Shown piece by piece: positions 8,226 to 16,574 of a DNA stretch of 64,000 bases. The stretch is taken from the NCBI RefSeq assembly GCF_002845985.1, contig NZ_PDFK01000011.1:1-64000 (forward strand). The letters are read 5' to 3'. The notes below the pieces were generated by a model, which worked only from the letters and a program-made list of their open reading frames with translations, ran no database searches and was not told the DNA's origin. Within the stretch, counting starts at the first letter, position 1; each line of letters begins with the position of its first letter. This stretch comes from Lysinibacillus fusiformis (GTDB lineage Bacteria > Bacillota > Bacilli > Bacillales_A > Planococcaceae). The translations under genes and the position numbers were made by a program.

Positions 8226-9166
8226 TGTTCTGCAAACCTTTTAGTCGGAACAGGTGTACTCGCAATAATGCGCTTGATTATTTCGTCTGCGGCTACGTTA
8301 TCGTAGCGTGCATCTGGTTTTAAAACTAAACGATGGTTAAAGACAAATGGCACAAGATATTGAACATCATCGGGTGTCACATAGCTGCGCCCTTTCATAA
8401 ATGCATAAGCTTGAGAAGCTTTCATTAGCGCTAATGTTGCCCGCGGACTCACCCCTAAATAAACATAGCTATTTTCCCTTGTTTGGGCAGCAAGCTCCAC
8501 CATATAATTTTTAACTGAATCTTCCACATACACGCCCTGAACAAGCTCCTGCAATTCAATTAATTGCGTTACAGATAACACTGATTCGATTTTTTCAATT
8601 GGTTTACCATTTTCAGCTCTTCGCAAAATTTCTACTTCCTGCCCTCTAGATGGGTAACCCATTTTTATCTTCAATAAAAAGCGATCCAGTTGTGCCTCTG
8701 GTAAAGGATAGGTACCCTCATGTTCAATCGGATTTTGTGTGGCCATAACAAAAAATGGCTGGTTAATTAGCAGTGTTTTTCCGTCAATTGTGACAGATGC
8801 CTCCTCCATGCCCTCTAATAAGGCAGATTGTGTTTTTGGCGACGTACGGTTTATTTCGTCTGCTAATACAACATCCCCCATAATTGGTCCTGGGCGAAAT
8901 TCAAACTCCATTGTTTTTGGATTATAAATAGATATACCAACTACATCTGAAGGCAATAAATCTGGTGTAAATTGAATGCGCTTAAACTGAGCGTCAAAGG
9001 ATTTCGCAAGCGCTCGCACCATCATCGTCTTTCCTACTCCAGGTACATCCTCTAACAAGACATGCCCTCTCGCTAATAATGCGACAATACTAAGCTCAGC
9101 AACCTCTCTTTTACCAATCATTACTTTTTCTATATTTTCTAAAACATCCTGTATTTGAGAATTCAT
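8222..9166 (-). CDS. MoxR family AAA+ ATPase
   Basis: A 314-residue AAA+ protein of usual MoxR length. Walker A is GVGKT at 43-47, Walker B is VVLADE ending at 104, followed by the family signature INRTSPKTQSALLEGMEE. Sensor regions include FVMATQNPIEHEGTYPLPEAQLDRF. MoxR ATPases act as chaperones coupled to VWA or DUF58 partners, so its partner is most likely the next gene. The ATG at 9166 has GGGAGG 12 nt upstream. It is the first gene of the moxR-DUF58-transglutaminase operon. The 9167-9294 interval upstream shows no other gene. Confidence 0.9.
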   Translation of the reverse strand: MNSQIQDVLENIEKVMIGKREVAELSIVALLARGHVLLEDVPGVGKTMMVRALAKSFDAQFKRIQFTPDLLPSDVVGISIYNPKTMEFEFRPGPIMGDVVLADEINRTSPKTQSALLEGMEEASVTIDGKTLLINQPFFVMATQNPIEHEGTYPLPEAQLDRFLLKIKMGYPSRGQEVEILRRAENGKPIEKIESVLSVTQLIELQELVQGVYVEDSVKNYMVELAAQTRENSYVYLGVSPRATLALMKASQAYAFMKGRSYVTPDDVQYLVPFVFNHRLVLKPDARYDNVAADEIIKRIIASTPVPTKRFAEQ

Positions 9167-9294
9167 AAATCAAAAAAGCCTCCCATTCCATCAGGCAATT
9201 GTGTGAATTGCACGATAACTTATCCTAAGCATAGCGAAATCTGTCTTCTAAAACAATTATCTGAAACCGCTACATACTATTGATCCTCATAAAG

Positions 9295-9326
9295 AAGGCT
9301 TGTTTGAATGTTATCAAACAAGCCTA
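9295..9326 (-). terminator. terminator after nosF-like gene
   Basis: Perfect inverted repeat AGGCTTGTTTGA / TCAAACAAGCCT about 35 nt after the stop at 9362. The U run after it is imperfect (TTCTTTAT). Confidence 0.7.
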
Positions 9327-9361
9327 GTCCTTATTATATAACGTCATTCCGTAATAGAATG

Positions 9362-10042
9362 TTACAAATTTATTCTTTTTAACCATATTTCTTCCAACGA
9401 TGTAGCATCTTCTTGTAAAAAAATATTAGTTATCGTCCCAGAAACAATAATTTTCCCTTCATGTAAAACTAATATATCATCTGCTATTTCTTCAGCAAAA
9501 GACAGCAAGTGTGTAGAAAATATGACCGTATTCCCTTTCTCCTTTTCCTCCAACATCATATTTTTCAGCTGCGCTATCCAAAACGGATCAAGGCCATTAG
9601 TCGGTTCATCTAAGATCAACAAAGAACCGCTGCCAAGTAAGCTTTGCGCAAGATTTAATCGTTGTAGCATTCCCTTAGAAAACTGTTTAGCCTGTTGCCT
9701 GCGAACGTCCCACAAGGAAACGCGCTTCAAAACGTGCTCTTGTTCATATTTATCTACTTGTTTTAAAGATGCCAACAACTCTAAAATTTCAGCGGCAGTT
9801 AGCATAGTAGGGAAATCTACATCGTCAGGCATATAACGAATTGCTTGTGGTTTATGCCATATCATTTCCCCAGATTTTTGCTTTTCTTGACCCGTTAATA
9901 GTCGAATCAACGTACTCTTTCCTGCTCCATTGCCTCCAACCAGCGCTAAAATTCGACCTGAATGCAATGTAAAGGTTGCTTCTTTTAAACCTCTATCATT
10001 ATCATAGACATTAGCTACATTTTTCGCTTCTAAAAGAATCAT
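9362..10042 (-). CDS. nosF: ABC transporter ATP-binding protein, NosF-like
   Basis: A 226-residue ABC ATPase: Walker A GGNGAGKST near residue 37, a divergent signature FSKGMLQRLNLAQSLL, Walker B LLILDEPTNGLD and an H-loop FSTHLL. In the nos family NosF energises the NosY permease and works with periplasmic NosD in maturing the copper centre of nitrous oxide reductase. I start at the ATG at 10042 because it overlaps the nosY stop (ATGA) and has GGGGGA 9 nt upstream. A longer open frame to 10102 would lie inside nosY. The gene name rests mainly on its neighbours; the ATPase call is secure. Confidence 0.8.
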   Translation of the reverse strand: MILLEAKNVANVYDNDRGLKEATFTLHSGRILALVGGNGAGKSTLIRLLTGQEKQKSGEMIWHKPQAIRYMPDDVDFPTMLTAAEILELLASLKQVDKYEQEHVLKRVSLWDVRRQQAKQFSKGMLQRLNLAQSLLGSGSLLILDEPTNGLDPFWIAQLKNMMLEEKEKGNTVIFSTHLLSFAEEIADDILVLHEGKIIVSGTITNIFLQEDATSLEEIWLKRINL

Positions 10043-10842
10043 CGTTGCTGGTCCCCCTTTAATAACTTCGTAGCAAGCATAAGCGGCAAAACAATCCAAC
10101 AAGTCGTCACAATCCCATATACCACGTGACCCAATGGCGACAAATAAAACTTCGTTACTCCATAAAACGCTGGACCAAGCACACTAGCTTGATTGCTGAA
10201 TATAAAATAACCAAAGCGCAGCCATTCCACAGGATTTATATGTATCGTTATGATGGTAAGCTTTTGTAAAACATGACCAGCTACAACTGCACCTAGAGCC
10301 ATTAAAGCATAAGATATAAGCAATAAAAAAAAGGACCATACAACAAGTGATAATGCTAGTGCAAATAACCTTGTTTGGGCAAATGCCCCCAGTGCAATAC
10401 CTATTGATACAAAAATAAAGATACTTAATAGCGTGAGGGTAACTAAAACAAACGGTAATCGTACGCCGCCTAAAAAACCACCTAATGCTAAGACAACACC
10501 AAATGCCACTAACACAACCAGTAAAAAGGCAAGTGATGTTGCTACATATTTGCCTATAATATATTGTCGTCGTTTCATCGGATAGGTTTTTAGTAACGAA
10601 TACCAACCAGATTCTATATCACCAGCTATACTCATACTTCCAATGCTTACAATAAATAATGGTAATAGAAACAATAATACATTTAAAAATGATGCTGTTT
10701 GACGTGTAAAACCCTCGATATCAGGTAAAGCCATTTGTTGAATGACAATAATTGCTACAAAAACAAATGTAAAAAGAAAGGCTACTAGTTGCATCCAACG
10801 ACTTCTTAAAATTTGCTTCAGCTCTATTTTCACAAACATCAC
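10039..10842 (-). CDS. nosY: ABC transporter permease, NosY-like
   Basis: A 267-residue integral membrane protein with about six spans, an ABC-2 type permease (MKRRQYIIGKY loop, MSIAGDIESGWYSLL). It would pair with the ATPase encoded immediately downstream. The GTG start overlaps the upstream nosL stop (GTGA), with GGGGG 8-9 nt upstream; the ATG at 10839 is an alternative. NosY-type permeases are thought to move a sulfur or copper-related species with NosD. Here nosZ is absent, so the true cargo is open. Confidence 0.78.
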   Translation of the reverse strand: MMFVKIELKQILRSRWMQLVAFLFTFVFVAIIVIQQMALPDIEGFTRQTASFLNVLLFLLPLFIVSIGSMSIAGDIESGWYSLLKTYPMKRRQYIIGKYVATSLAFLLVVLVAFGVVLALGGFLGGVRLPFVLVTLTLLSIFIFVSIGIALGAFAQTRLFALALSLVVWSFFLLLISYALMALGAVVAGHVLQKLTIITIHINPVEWLRFGYFIFSNQASVLGPAFYGVTKFYLSPLGHVVYGIVTTCWIVLPLMLATKLLKGDQQR

Positions 10843-11291
10843 TCATGTATCCCCCAATTAAACGTTAGCAAATCCTGATAAGCCAATAGTTGACCATCTC
10901 CTTCATTAGTCATCCATTTTTGCGCTTCATCTTTTGTCGCAAATGCTAGAACTCCATAGTTCATCGGAGTCCAATACTCTTTGTTGTACACAAATGTCGC
11001 TTTATAAATGTCAATCCATTCATTGTTTGCCTTATTTTTAATATAGGCTGCGCCAACTTCATCCTCACCATTTAGCTCAAGATATTCCATCAGACACCCA
11101 ATATCATCAAAAATCTCATAGTCTCCATTTTTCAAAACAATCTGTCCAGCATATTCATTATGAACAATACTCATATTACAAATTTCACAAACATCTGTTT
11201 CACTGATAATCTCACGTGGTTTATATGTTTTATCGCTACATCCTACCAATAGTGCACTGCATAAAATCAAAATAGTTATCCATCTAGTCAT
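10839..11291 (-). CDS. nosL: NosL-type copper-binding lipoprotein (first copy)
   Basis: A 150-residue predicted lipoprotein: signal peptide MTRWITILILCSALLVGC with lipobox cysteine at 18. The NosL metal motif CEICNM is at residues 35-40, followed by FDDIGCL and WTPMNYGVLAF, which recur in the second NosL of this cluster. NosL proteins are outer-face Cu(I) chaperones. The ATG at 11291 overlaps the nosD stop (ATGA); a longer frame to 11327 would intrude into nosD and lacks a signal peptide at its start. It is co-transcribed between nosD and nosY. Confidence 0.82.
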   Translation of the reverse strand: MTRWITILILCSALLVGCSDKTYKPREIISETDVCEICNMSIVHNEYAGQIVLKNGDYEIFDDIGCLMEYLELNGEDEVGAAYIKNKANNEWIDIYKATFVYNKEYWTPMNYGVLAFATKDEAQKWMTNEGDGQLLAYQDLLTFNWGIHE

Positions 11292-12559
11292 ATTCGCATC
11301 CCTCTTTTCCAAAACCATAAACCACACATAGATACCACTAGACCAATTAACAATTGTATGATATTTATCGAAAACTCCGTCTTTCTCATATCGCTAAGTA
11401 ATTTTGGTTCATTATCTACGAGTAGATTTTGTTCTGTTTTATTAATTTGCTGATCTAGTGACGTCAAGATCATGACGCTTGGTGATGCTACAAAAAATTG
11501 ATAAACTGGTTGTCTCACCATCCACTGTCCAAAGCTCGATACAGCTACGTAGGGAACATCCCCGAAACCATCGCCCGCAACATCTATCCCAGTATAATCA
11601 TCATAAAAATTGCCAATGAGACGCAAACCTTGGTGGTCTGATCTTGCCGTTAATATATTTCCCGTAAACTGATTATCATTTATGATTGAGTCATCCTCTA
11701 CCTTTGTACCTTCTAATGCGGTCTGATTCATTCGAAAGCAATTTTCTTGTATTTGAATGTCTGAACTTTTTTGCAATGCTACACCTACTCGATTATTATG
11801 AAAGCTATTTTTTCTTATCATTGCTTGCTGAGTGTCATACATTAAAAGACCATAGCTATTGAAATCGTTATGGCTACTGACTGTATTATTAGCTATTTCT
11901 AAGTCAGTAGTCATCATGACCATTAGACCTGTAACATTATGTGAATACGTATTGAAAAGCACCTCCACACCACTCGAATACATAAAGTGTGTTCCGTAAC
12001 GGCTATTCGTCACCTTGTTTCGTTGAACATCGATTTGCTTCACTTCTTCTACGTATATACCATCTTGCACTTGTTCAATAGTATTTTGTTCGATGGCAAT
12101 GTCCTCGCTTTTAAACACAGCAATCCCATTGCCTTTTTCAGCATAATGTGACTGATTACCAATAATCCTATTTTCTAAAATTCGAACATGCTTTGAACGT
12201 TGAATATGGATACCTACTTGAACATCTTTTACCTCTATCTCTCTCAACTCTAGATTCTCTGCCTCATTGGCTACAATGCCTTTGTTTTTTGCACTTATCA
12301 TTATATTTTCTACAGAGACATTAGCTACATGTTCAATTTTTAGTGCAGGGTTATTATTTAAAGAATACAACTCAACCCCCTCTTCTCCGCGTAGTATAAT
12401 TGGTTTCTTCACCGTAAAATTCCCTTGGTAACGACCAGCAGGAATATGAATAATCTCTCCAGTTTTCGCTTGATCAATAGCAAATTGAATATCAAATTCC
12501 GCATATGCCGTTTGACTTGTAAATAGAAAAAACAAAAAGAAAAAACTGATTTGTTTCAT
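11288..12559 (-). CDS. nosD: NosD-like right-handed beta-helix protein
   Basis: A 423-residue exported protein. An N-terminal signal peptide (ending SQTAYA) is followed by a long parallel beta-helix built of roughly 22-residue repeats rich in N-x-x-N and hydrophobic steps (residues about 50-310). A C-terminal membrane anchor (LLIGLVVSMCGLWFW) precedes a basic end. This is the NosD/CASH-domain architecture, an accessory factor that works with NosFY in copper-site assembly. The ATG at 12559 has GGAGG 9 nt upstream; the GTG at 12562 is possible. It is the first gene of the nosD-nosL-nosY-nosF overlapping set. Confidence 0.82.
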   Translation of the reverse strand: MKQISFFFLFFLFTSQTAYAEFDIQFAIDQAKTGEIIHIPAGRYQGNFTVKKPIILRGEEGVELYSLNNNPALKIEHVANVSVENIMISAKNKGIVANEAENLELREIEVKDVQVGIHIQRSKHVRILENRIIGNQSHYAEKGNGIAVFKSEDIAIEQNTIEQVQDGIYVEEVKQIDVQRNKVTNSRYGTHFMYSSGVEVLFNTYSHNVTGLMVMMTTDLEIANNTVSSHNDFNSYGLLMYDTQQAMIRKNSFHNNRVGVALQKSSDIQIQENCFRMNQTALEGTKVEDDSIINDNQFTGNILTARSDHQGLRLIGNFYDDYTGIDVAGDGFGDVPYVAVSSFGQWMVRQPVYQFFVASPSVMILTSLDQQINKTEQNLLVDNEPKLLSDMRKTEFSINIIQLLIGLVVSMCGLWFWKRGMRI

Positions 12560-12585
12560 CACTCTTCACCTCCCCATTCAGCATG

Positions 12586-12613
12586 AAAAGACTAGAGGAA
12601 TGCCCCCTAGTCT
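12586..12613 (-). terminator. terminator/attenuator between nosL2 and nosD
   Basis: Minus-strand hairpin AGACTAGGGGG / TCCTCTAGTCT (11 bp including G-U pairs, CAT loop) followed by TTTT. It lies inside the apparent nos operon, immediately after the distal NosL stop. Confidence 0.75.
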
Positions 12614-12619
12614 AACGCT

Positions 12620-13267
12620 TTAATGACTGTGTCCCTCTTGTTCATGATTCATTTCATTCGAATGCATGGAACCAGATTCGCCATTTTCTTCCTCAGCCTT
12701 TTTTTGCATCATTTTCTTCTTACGTCTCTCCAATGCATCATCTTTAATTTTTTGTAGATCTTCAACGTAAGCTTTCGAATTTTCTTGGATATATTTATCT
12801 GCTTCAGCCTTGTTCACAAAATAAATATAGCCCCAGTTCATTGGAGATTTCAGCTCTGTTTTCACAATAGTTACATCTTCAACCTTTGCCCAATCCTTTG
12901 TCACAAAATCACGGACAAATTTTTCATTTTTTTCTTCATTGGCAACCTCCGCGTTCAACAAACAGCCAATATCGTCATAAAAAGCAATGGACCCATCTTC
13001 TTTTATAGCTTGTGTTGAAAATACTCCCATCTCGTGATCTTTCATGTAAACCTTCATATTACACATTTCACAAACTGTATCTTCCTTTGGCTCTTGTAAC
13101 CGTGGGTCTACTAGCGAAGCAACCTGGACAGAATCTTCTTTCAATGTTGCTGTTTCATTTTTCGTAGCCTCTTGCTCCGTTTCCTTCTCTTTCACTTGGG
13201 CTTTTTCACTGCCACATGCTGCAAGTACAAATAATAATATTAGTGCAGGTAACCATAATTTTTTCAC
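12620..13267 (-). CDS. NosL-type lipoprotein with His/Met-rich tail (second copy)
   Basis: A 215-residue predicted lipoprotein. The signal peptide ends LLFVLAAC (lipobox Cys18), followed by an acidic/basic linker. The NosL core contains CEMCNM at 66-71, YDDIGCL and SPMNWGYIYF, paralleling the other NosL 1.3 kb downstream. A charged helix (RRKKKMMQKKAEEE) and a C-terminal metal-binding-like tail HSNEMNHEQEGHSH extend it well beyond normal NosL length. The GTG at 13267 has GGAGG 8 nt upstream; the TTG at 13282 would overlap that site. It is the promoter-proximal gene of the cluster, separated from nosD by a terminator hairpin. An outer-surface copper chaperone role is likely but inferred. Confidence 0.8.
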   Translation of the reverse strand: MKKLWLPALILLFVLAACGSEKAQVKEKETEQEATKNETATLKEDSVQVASLVDPRLQEPKEDTVCEMCNMKVYMKDHEMGVFSTQAIKEDGSIAFYDDIGCLLNAEVANEEKNEKFVRDFVTKDWAKVEDVTIVKTELKSPMNWGYIYFVNKAEADKYIQENSKAYVEDLQKIKDDALERRKKKMMQKKAEEENGESGSMHSNEMNHEQEGHSH

Positions 13268-13437
13268 AACTATTTCCTCCAAATTTAGTTTTCTGTTGCT
13301 ATACTCTACATTACAGATTAGTTGTGAAATTAGTTAAAAATCGGAGTGAAGAATTGGAAAAATTATCTTGAACATTCAATGAACATCTTCACTTCAAATA
13401 TTTTGAATTTAGAGCAATTCTTTTTCCACTCTTATAT

Positions 13438-13467
13438 AAAAACTCCCCACACTATGCATGTGGAGAG
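13438..13467 (-). terminator. intrinsic terminator
   Basis: Minus-strand hairpin CTCTCCACAT / AGTGTGGGGAG followed by TTTTTA, just after the 13476 stop codon. Confidence 0.88.
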
Positions 13468-13475
13468 CTCGTTAT

Positions 13476-13796
13476 TTATATGGAAGAACGGTAACTATTG
13501 AGTCGCTTCTTTTGTTTGCTTAAACGGCTTAGCTTTAACGCAGTTTCATTTAATTCCCGACGAATTTGTAAATCACTAGCACTATCCATATGAATAGGCG
13601 CTGTATGTTGATGTTGCTGCTGTTGATTTGGTGCATTTATTGAACTGTGCTTCTTCTCTTTATTTTTTTGCAAACTATTTTTAAATAGTTTTTGTGGATT
13701 TTGCCCAAAGTTATGGCTAATATCCCCAGCATGCAAATACTGATTTTCTTGCCGAAAAACACTGCTTGTCGTTGCACTCACTCTAGAAGTCCTCAT
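13476..13796 (-). CDS. hypothetical protein, 106 aa, Gln/His-rich
   Basis: I do not recognise this protein. It has a Gln/His-rich centre (QQQQHQH) and a basic C-terminal helix (RRELNETALKLSRLSKQKKRLNSYRSS). It has no signal peptide or membrane span. It is supported as real by a strong ribosome binding site (GGGGAGGG about 9 nt before the ATG) and a clean terminator immediately downstream. It lies alone between the nos cluster and nadE. The composition suggests a small basic cytoplasmic or spore-associated protein, but this is a guess. Confidence 0.6.
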   Translation of the reverse strand: MRTSRVSATTSSVFRQENQYLHAGDISHNFGQNPQKLFKNSLQKNKEKKHSSINAPNQQQQHQHTAPIHMDSASDLQIRRELNETALKLSRLSKQKKRLNSYRSSI

Positions 13797-13888
13797 AAAA
13801 AGTTACCCTCCCCTACATTTTATTATCCTTATAGGTAATTATATCGACATTATATGCTGATCATTAACAACATAGAACCAAATGGCAT

Positions 13889-13953
13889 AAAAAAAGAGAG
13901 AAAAGAGCTATTTTCAAAAGCGAAGTTCACTTTTTCATAACTCTTTTCACTCA
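13889..13953 (-). terminator. intrinsic terminator of nadE
   Basis: A long minus-strand stem (GAGTGAAAAGAGTTAT against ATAGCTCTTTTCTCTC, one mismatch) is followed by seven U. It starts directly after the nadE stop. Confidence 0.88.
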
Positions 13954-13955
13954 TC

Positions 13956-14780
13956 TTACTTCCAAAAATCATCAAATATTGTAATTGGCATATGACGTTT
14001 ATGTTGAGAACGCAAATAATATCCTTCTAAGATTCGGCGTGGTTCTTCAGGAATTTCTTTTCCCTCTAAATAATCATCGATTTGATCATATGATACACCA
14101 AGTGCCACTTCGTCTGGCAATGATGGACGATTCTCCTCTAAATCCGCTGTTGGCACCTTTTTATAAAGATGCTCAGGACATTTAAGTTCTGCTAACAGTT
14201 GCTTACCTTGTCGTTTATTTAGACGAAAAATCGGCATTAAGTCCGCTCCACCATCACCAAATTTTGTATAAAACCCCGTAATAGCCTCCGCAGCATGATC
14301 CGTTCCTAACACAACTGCCCCATTCATCGCGGCAATTGAATATTGCACCTTCATACGCTCACGAGCTTTTTCATTCCCTTTCACAAAATCATTCAGCTCA
14401 ACGCCTGCATTTGCTAAAGCCAACACACTAGCATCTACAGCATTTTTTATATTCACAGTGTAAATTTTCGTTGGTTTTATATAATCAATGGCATCCTGAC
14501 AATCTTGTTCATCAGCCTGCATGCCATATGGTAAACGTACAGCCAAAAAAGAATACTTCATTTCCCCAGCCTCTGCATTTAGTTCATCAATTGCCAACTG
14601 TGCTAGTTTTCCTGTTAACGTCGAATCTTGACCACCAGAAATACCAAGAACGAATCCTTTTACAAAGCTATAGTGTTGTGCATATTCCTTTAAAAAATCA
14701 ATGGATTTACGTATTTCTTCCTGTACATTAATAGTAGGCAATACACGTAATTCTTCAATAATTTGTTGTTGTAAAGTCAT
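13956..14780 (-). CDS. nadE: NH3-dependent NAD+ synthetase
   Basis: Amidates nicotinate adenine dinucleotide to NAD+ with ATP and ammonia. At 274 residues it matches the glutaminase-less bacterial form. The ATP-pyrophosphatase P-loop SGGQDS is at 48-53. [25 protein letters not shown] and [27 protein letters not shown] are family signatures. The ATG at 14780 gives the expected N-terminus; an in-frame GTG at 14792 overlaps the GAGGAG site and is less likely. It follows pncB with about 20 nt between them, so the two NAD salvage enzymes form an operon. Confidence 0.93.
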   Translation of the reverse strand: MTLQQQIIEELRVLPTINVQEEIRKSIDFLKEYAQHYSFVKGFVLGISGGQDSTLTGKLAQLAIDELNAEAGEMKYSFLAVRLPYGMQADEQDCQDAIDYIKPTKIYTVNIKNAVDASVLALANAGVELNDFVKGNEKARERMKVQYSIAAMNGAVVLGTDHAAEAITGFYTKFGDGGADLMPIFRLNKRQGKQLLAELKCPEHLYKKVPTADLEENRPSLPDEVALGVSYDQIDDYLEGKEIPEEPRRILEGYYLRSQHKRHMPITIFDDFWK

Positions 14781-14801
14781 TGTACCCGTCACTCCTCTTA
14801 T

Positions 14802-16262
14802 TTACATTCGCTTAACCATATTGTGCACTTCTTCAATATTACGCATTTTATTATCCCAGCATTTTTGGCTGAGATCGACTGGATACTCTTCAGGATTCAT
14901 CGCACGCTTATATTCATCCCACAGCAATTCTAAATTTTCCGCAGCATAATCACGCATTTCCACCAAAGTAGGATTTTGATAATTGATTACTCCATTTTTA
15001 ATGACATGCTGATGTAAATTTTTTGCTTCAAAATTTGTGACAAACTTTGATACAAATGTATGGATTGGATGGAACATTTTTATGCGTTCCTCAGCTTGAG
15101 GGTTTTCTTCTTGCATCGTAATATAATCGCCCTCTGCCTTCCCATTTTTTTTATCGATAATACGATAGACATTTTTTAATCCTGGCGTTGATACCTTTTC
15201 CGCATTAGCCGAAATTTTGATTGTATCTTCAAGTTGCCCTTCGCTATTTTCGATAGCCACCATTTTATAAACTGCACCTAATGCAGGCTGATCGTAAGCT
15301 GTAATAAGCTTTGTACCAATTCCCCAAACATCTACTTTTGCACCTTGAGATTTTAAATTTAAGATTGTGTATTCATCTAAATCATTCGAGACAATGATTT
15401 TGGCATCCTGGAAGCCTGCAGCATCCAACATACGACGAGCTTCTTTTGATAAAAACGCGATATCACCGCTATCTAAACGTATGCCAATAAAGTTAATTTT
15501 GTCTCCTAGCTCTTTAGCTACTTTAATAGCAGTTGGCACACCTGATTTCAATGTATTGTAAGTATCTACTAAAAAAACACAATCACGATGACGTTTAGCA
15601 TAAGCATGGAATGCATCATAATCATTTTTATAAGCTTGTACTAACGCATGTGCGTGTGTACCAGAGACAGGAATATTAAAAAGTTTACCTGCACGAACAT
15701 TACTAGTAGAAGCAAAGCCCCCTATAAACGCAGCACGAGTTCCCCAAATAGCTGCATCCATTTCCTGTGCACGCCTTGTCCCAAATTCCATCGCCACTTC
15801 ATTTTTAGTAATTTGTTTAATACGGCTTGCCTTTGTGGCAATTAATGTTTGGTAATTAACAATATTAAGCAATGCCGTTTCAATAAGCTGCGCTTCTACT
15901 AATGGAGCTTCAATTCGAACAATCGGTTCATTGGCAAAAACAAGCTCCCCTTCTACCATAGAATACATATCCCCTGTGAATCGAATATTTTTCAAGTACT
16001 CGATAAAGTCCTCCTTGTAGCCCACTTCCTCACGTAAATAGGTAATATCGGATTCGCTAAAATGAAAATCACGTAGATAATCAAGCATTCGCTCTAACCC
16101 AGCAAATATGGCATAGCCATTACCAAAAGGTAATTTCCTAAAATATAATTCAAAAACTGCTTTTTTATTATGTATGCCATCCGCCCAGTAGGATTCTGCC
16201 ATATTAATTTGATATAAGTCTGTGTGTAGCGCTAAGCTATCATCTGCATAGTTTGATCTCAA
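14802..16262 (-). CDS. pncB: nicotinate phosphoribosyltransferase
   Basis: A 486-residue enzyme converting nicotinate and PRPP to nicotinate mononucleotide, the entry step of the Preiss-Handler NAD salvage route. The N-terminus DSLALHTDLYQINMAESYW, the motif EFGTRRAQEMDAAIWGTRAAFIGGF, and the phosphoribosyl-binding stretch RLDSGDIAFLSKEAR are characteristic. The TTG start at 16262 has GAAGGGG about 7 nt upstream and no better start is in frame. It is first in the operon with nadE. Confidence 0.92.
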   Translation of the reverse strand: MRSNYADDSLALHTDLYQINMAESYWADGIHNKKAVFELYFRKLPFGNGYAIFAGLERMLDYLRDFHFSESDITYLREEVGYKEDFIEYLKNIRFTGDMYSMVEGELVFANEPIVRIEAPLVEAQLIETALLNIVNYQTLIATKASRIKQITKNEVAMEFGTRRAQEMDAAIWGTRAAFIGGFASTSNVRAGKLFNIPVSGTHAHALVQAYKNDYDAFHAYAKRHRDCVFLVDTYNTLKSGVPTAIKVAKELGDKINFIGIRLDSGDIAFLSKEARRMLDAAGFQDAKIIVSNDLDEYTILNLKSQGAKVDVWGIGTKLITAYDQPALGAVYKMVAIENSEGQLEDTIKISANAEKVSTPGLKNVYRIIDKKNGKAEGDYITMQEENPQAEERIKMFHPIHTFVSKFVTNFEAKNLHQHVIKNGVINYQNPTLVEMRDYAAENLELLWDEYKRAMNPEEYPVDLSQKCWDNKMRNIEEVHNMVKRM

Positions 16263-16347
16263 AAGAAACCCCTTCTTCCGCTTTGATAATTAGTCCTAGT
16301 ATACACTATATACCCAAATTCTTGCGTTTTACATATCTTCTATTTGA

Positions 16348-16364
16348 TGTTAGGTTTTCTAACA
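16348..16364. promoter_or_regulatory. TnrA/GlnR-type box (distal)
   Basis: TGTTAGGTTTTCTAACA fits the consensus TGTNA-N7-TNACA exactly and is a perfect 6-bp inverted repeat. It is 211 nt upstream of glnK. Confidence 0.65.
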
Positions 16365-16478
16365 TAAATAGTCAGAAAATTTAGAACTGTTCACATTTTA
16401 GACACATTTTTTAGTACCGCTTTCATTCCTTTTATAAAAACATTTTCTGCAAACTATTTCGAGAATAGAAATATAAGA

Positions 16479-16495
16479 TGTAAGGTAATGTAACA
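16479..16495. promoter_or_regulatory. TnrA/GlnR-type box (proximal)
   Basis: TGTAAGGTAATGTAACA fits TGTNA-N7-TNACA exactly. It lies just upstream of a promoter for glnK-amt, as expected for nitrogen-limitation control by TnrA or GlnR. Confidence 0.7.
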
Positions 16496-16513
16496 TGCAT
16501 TCTAAAAAAACAA

Positions 16514-16542
16514 TTGCATTGATTTTTATTCCGCTTTAACAT
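16514..16542 (+). promoter_or_regulatory. putative sigma-A promoter of glnK-amt
   Basis: -35 TTGCAT (16514-16519), 17-nt spacer, -10 TAACAT (16537-16542). Both hexamers are weak, consistent with activator dependence. Confidence 0.5.
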
Positions 16543-16574
16543 GTAAATTAAATTTACGCAAGGAGCTGGTACAC

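Noticed and set aside
9172-9195. GCCT/AGGC hairpin followed by six U just before moxR, looking like a leader terminator
   Set aside because: The stem has only four base pairs and its 3' arm is the moxR ribosome binding site (GGGAGG); the latter explanation suffices.
9362-9500. Non-canonical ABC signature (FSKGM) in the NosF-like ATPase as a sign of inactivity
   Set aside because: NosF and related ABC-2 ATPases commonly have divergent signatures; Walker A and B are intact.
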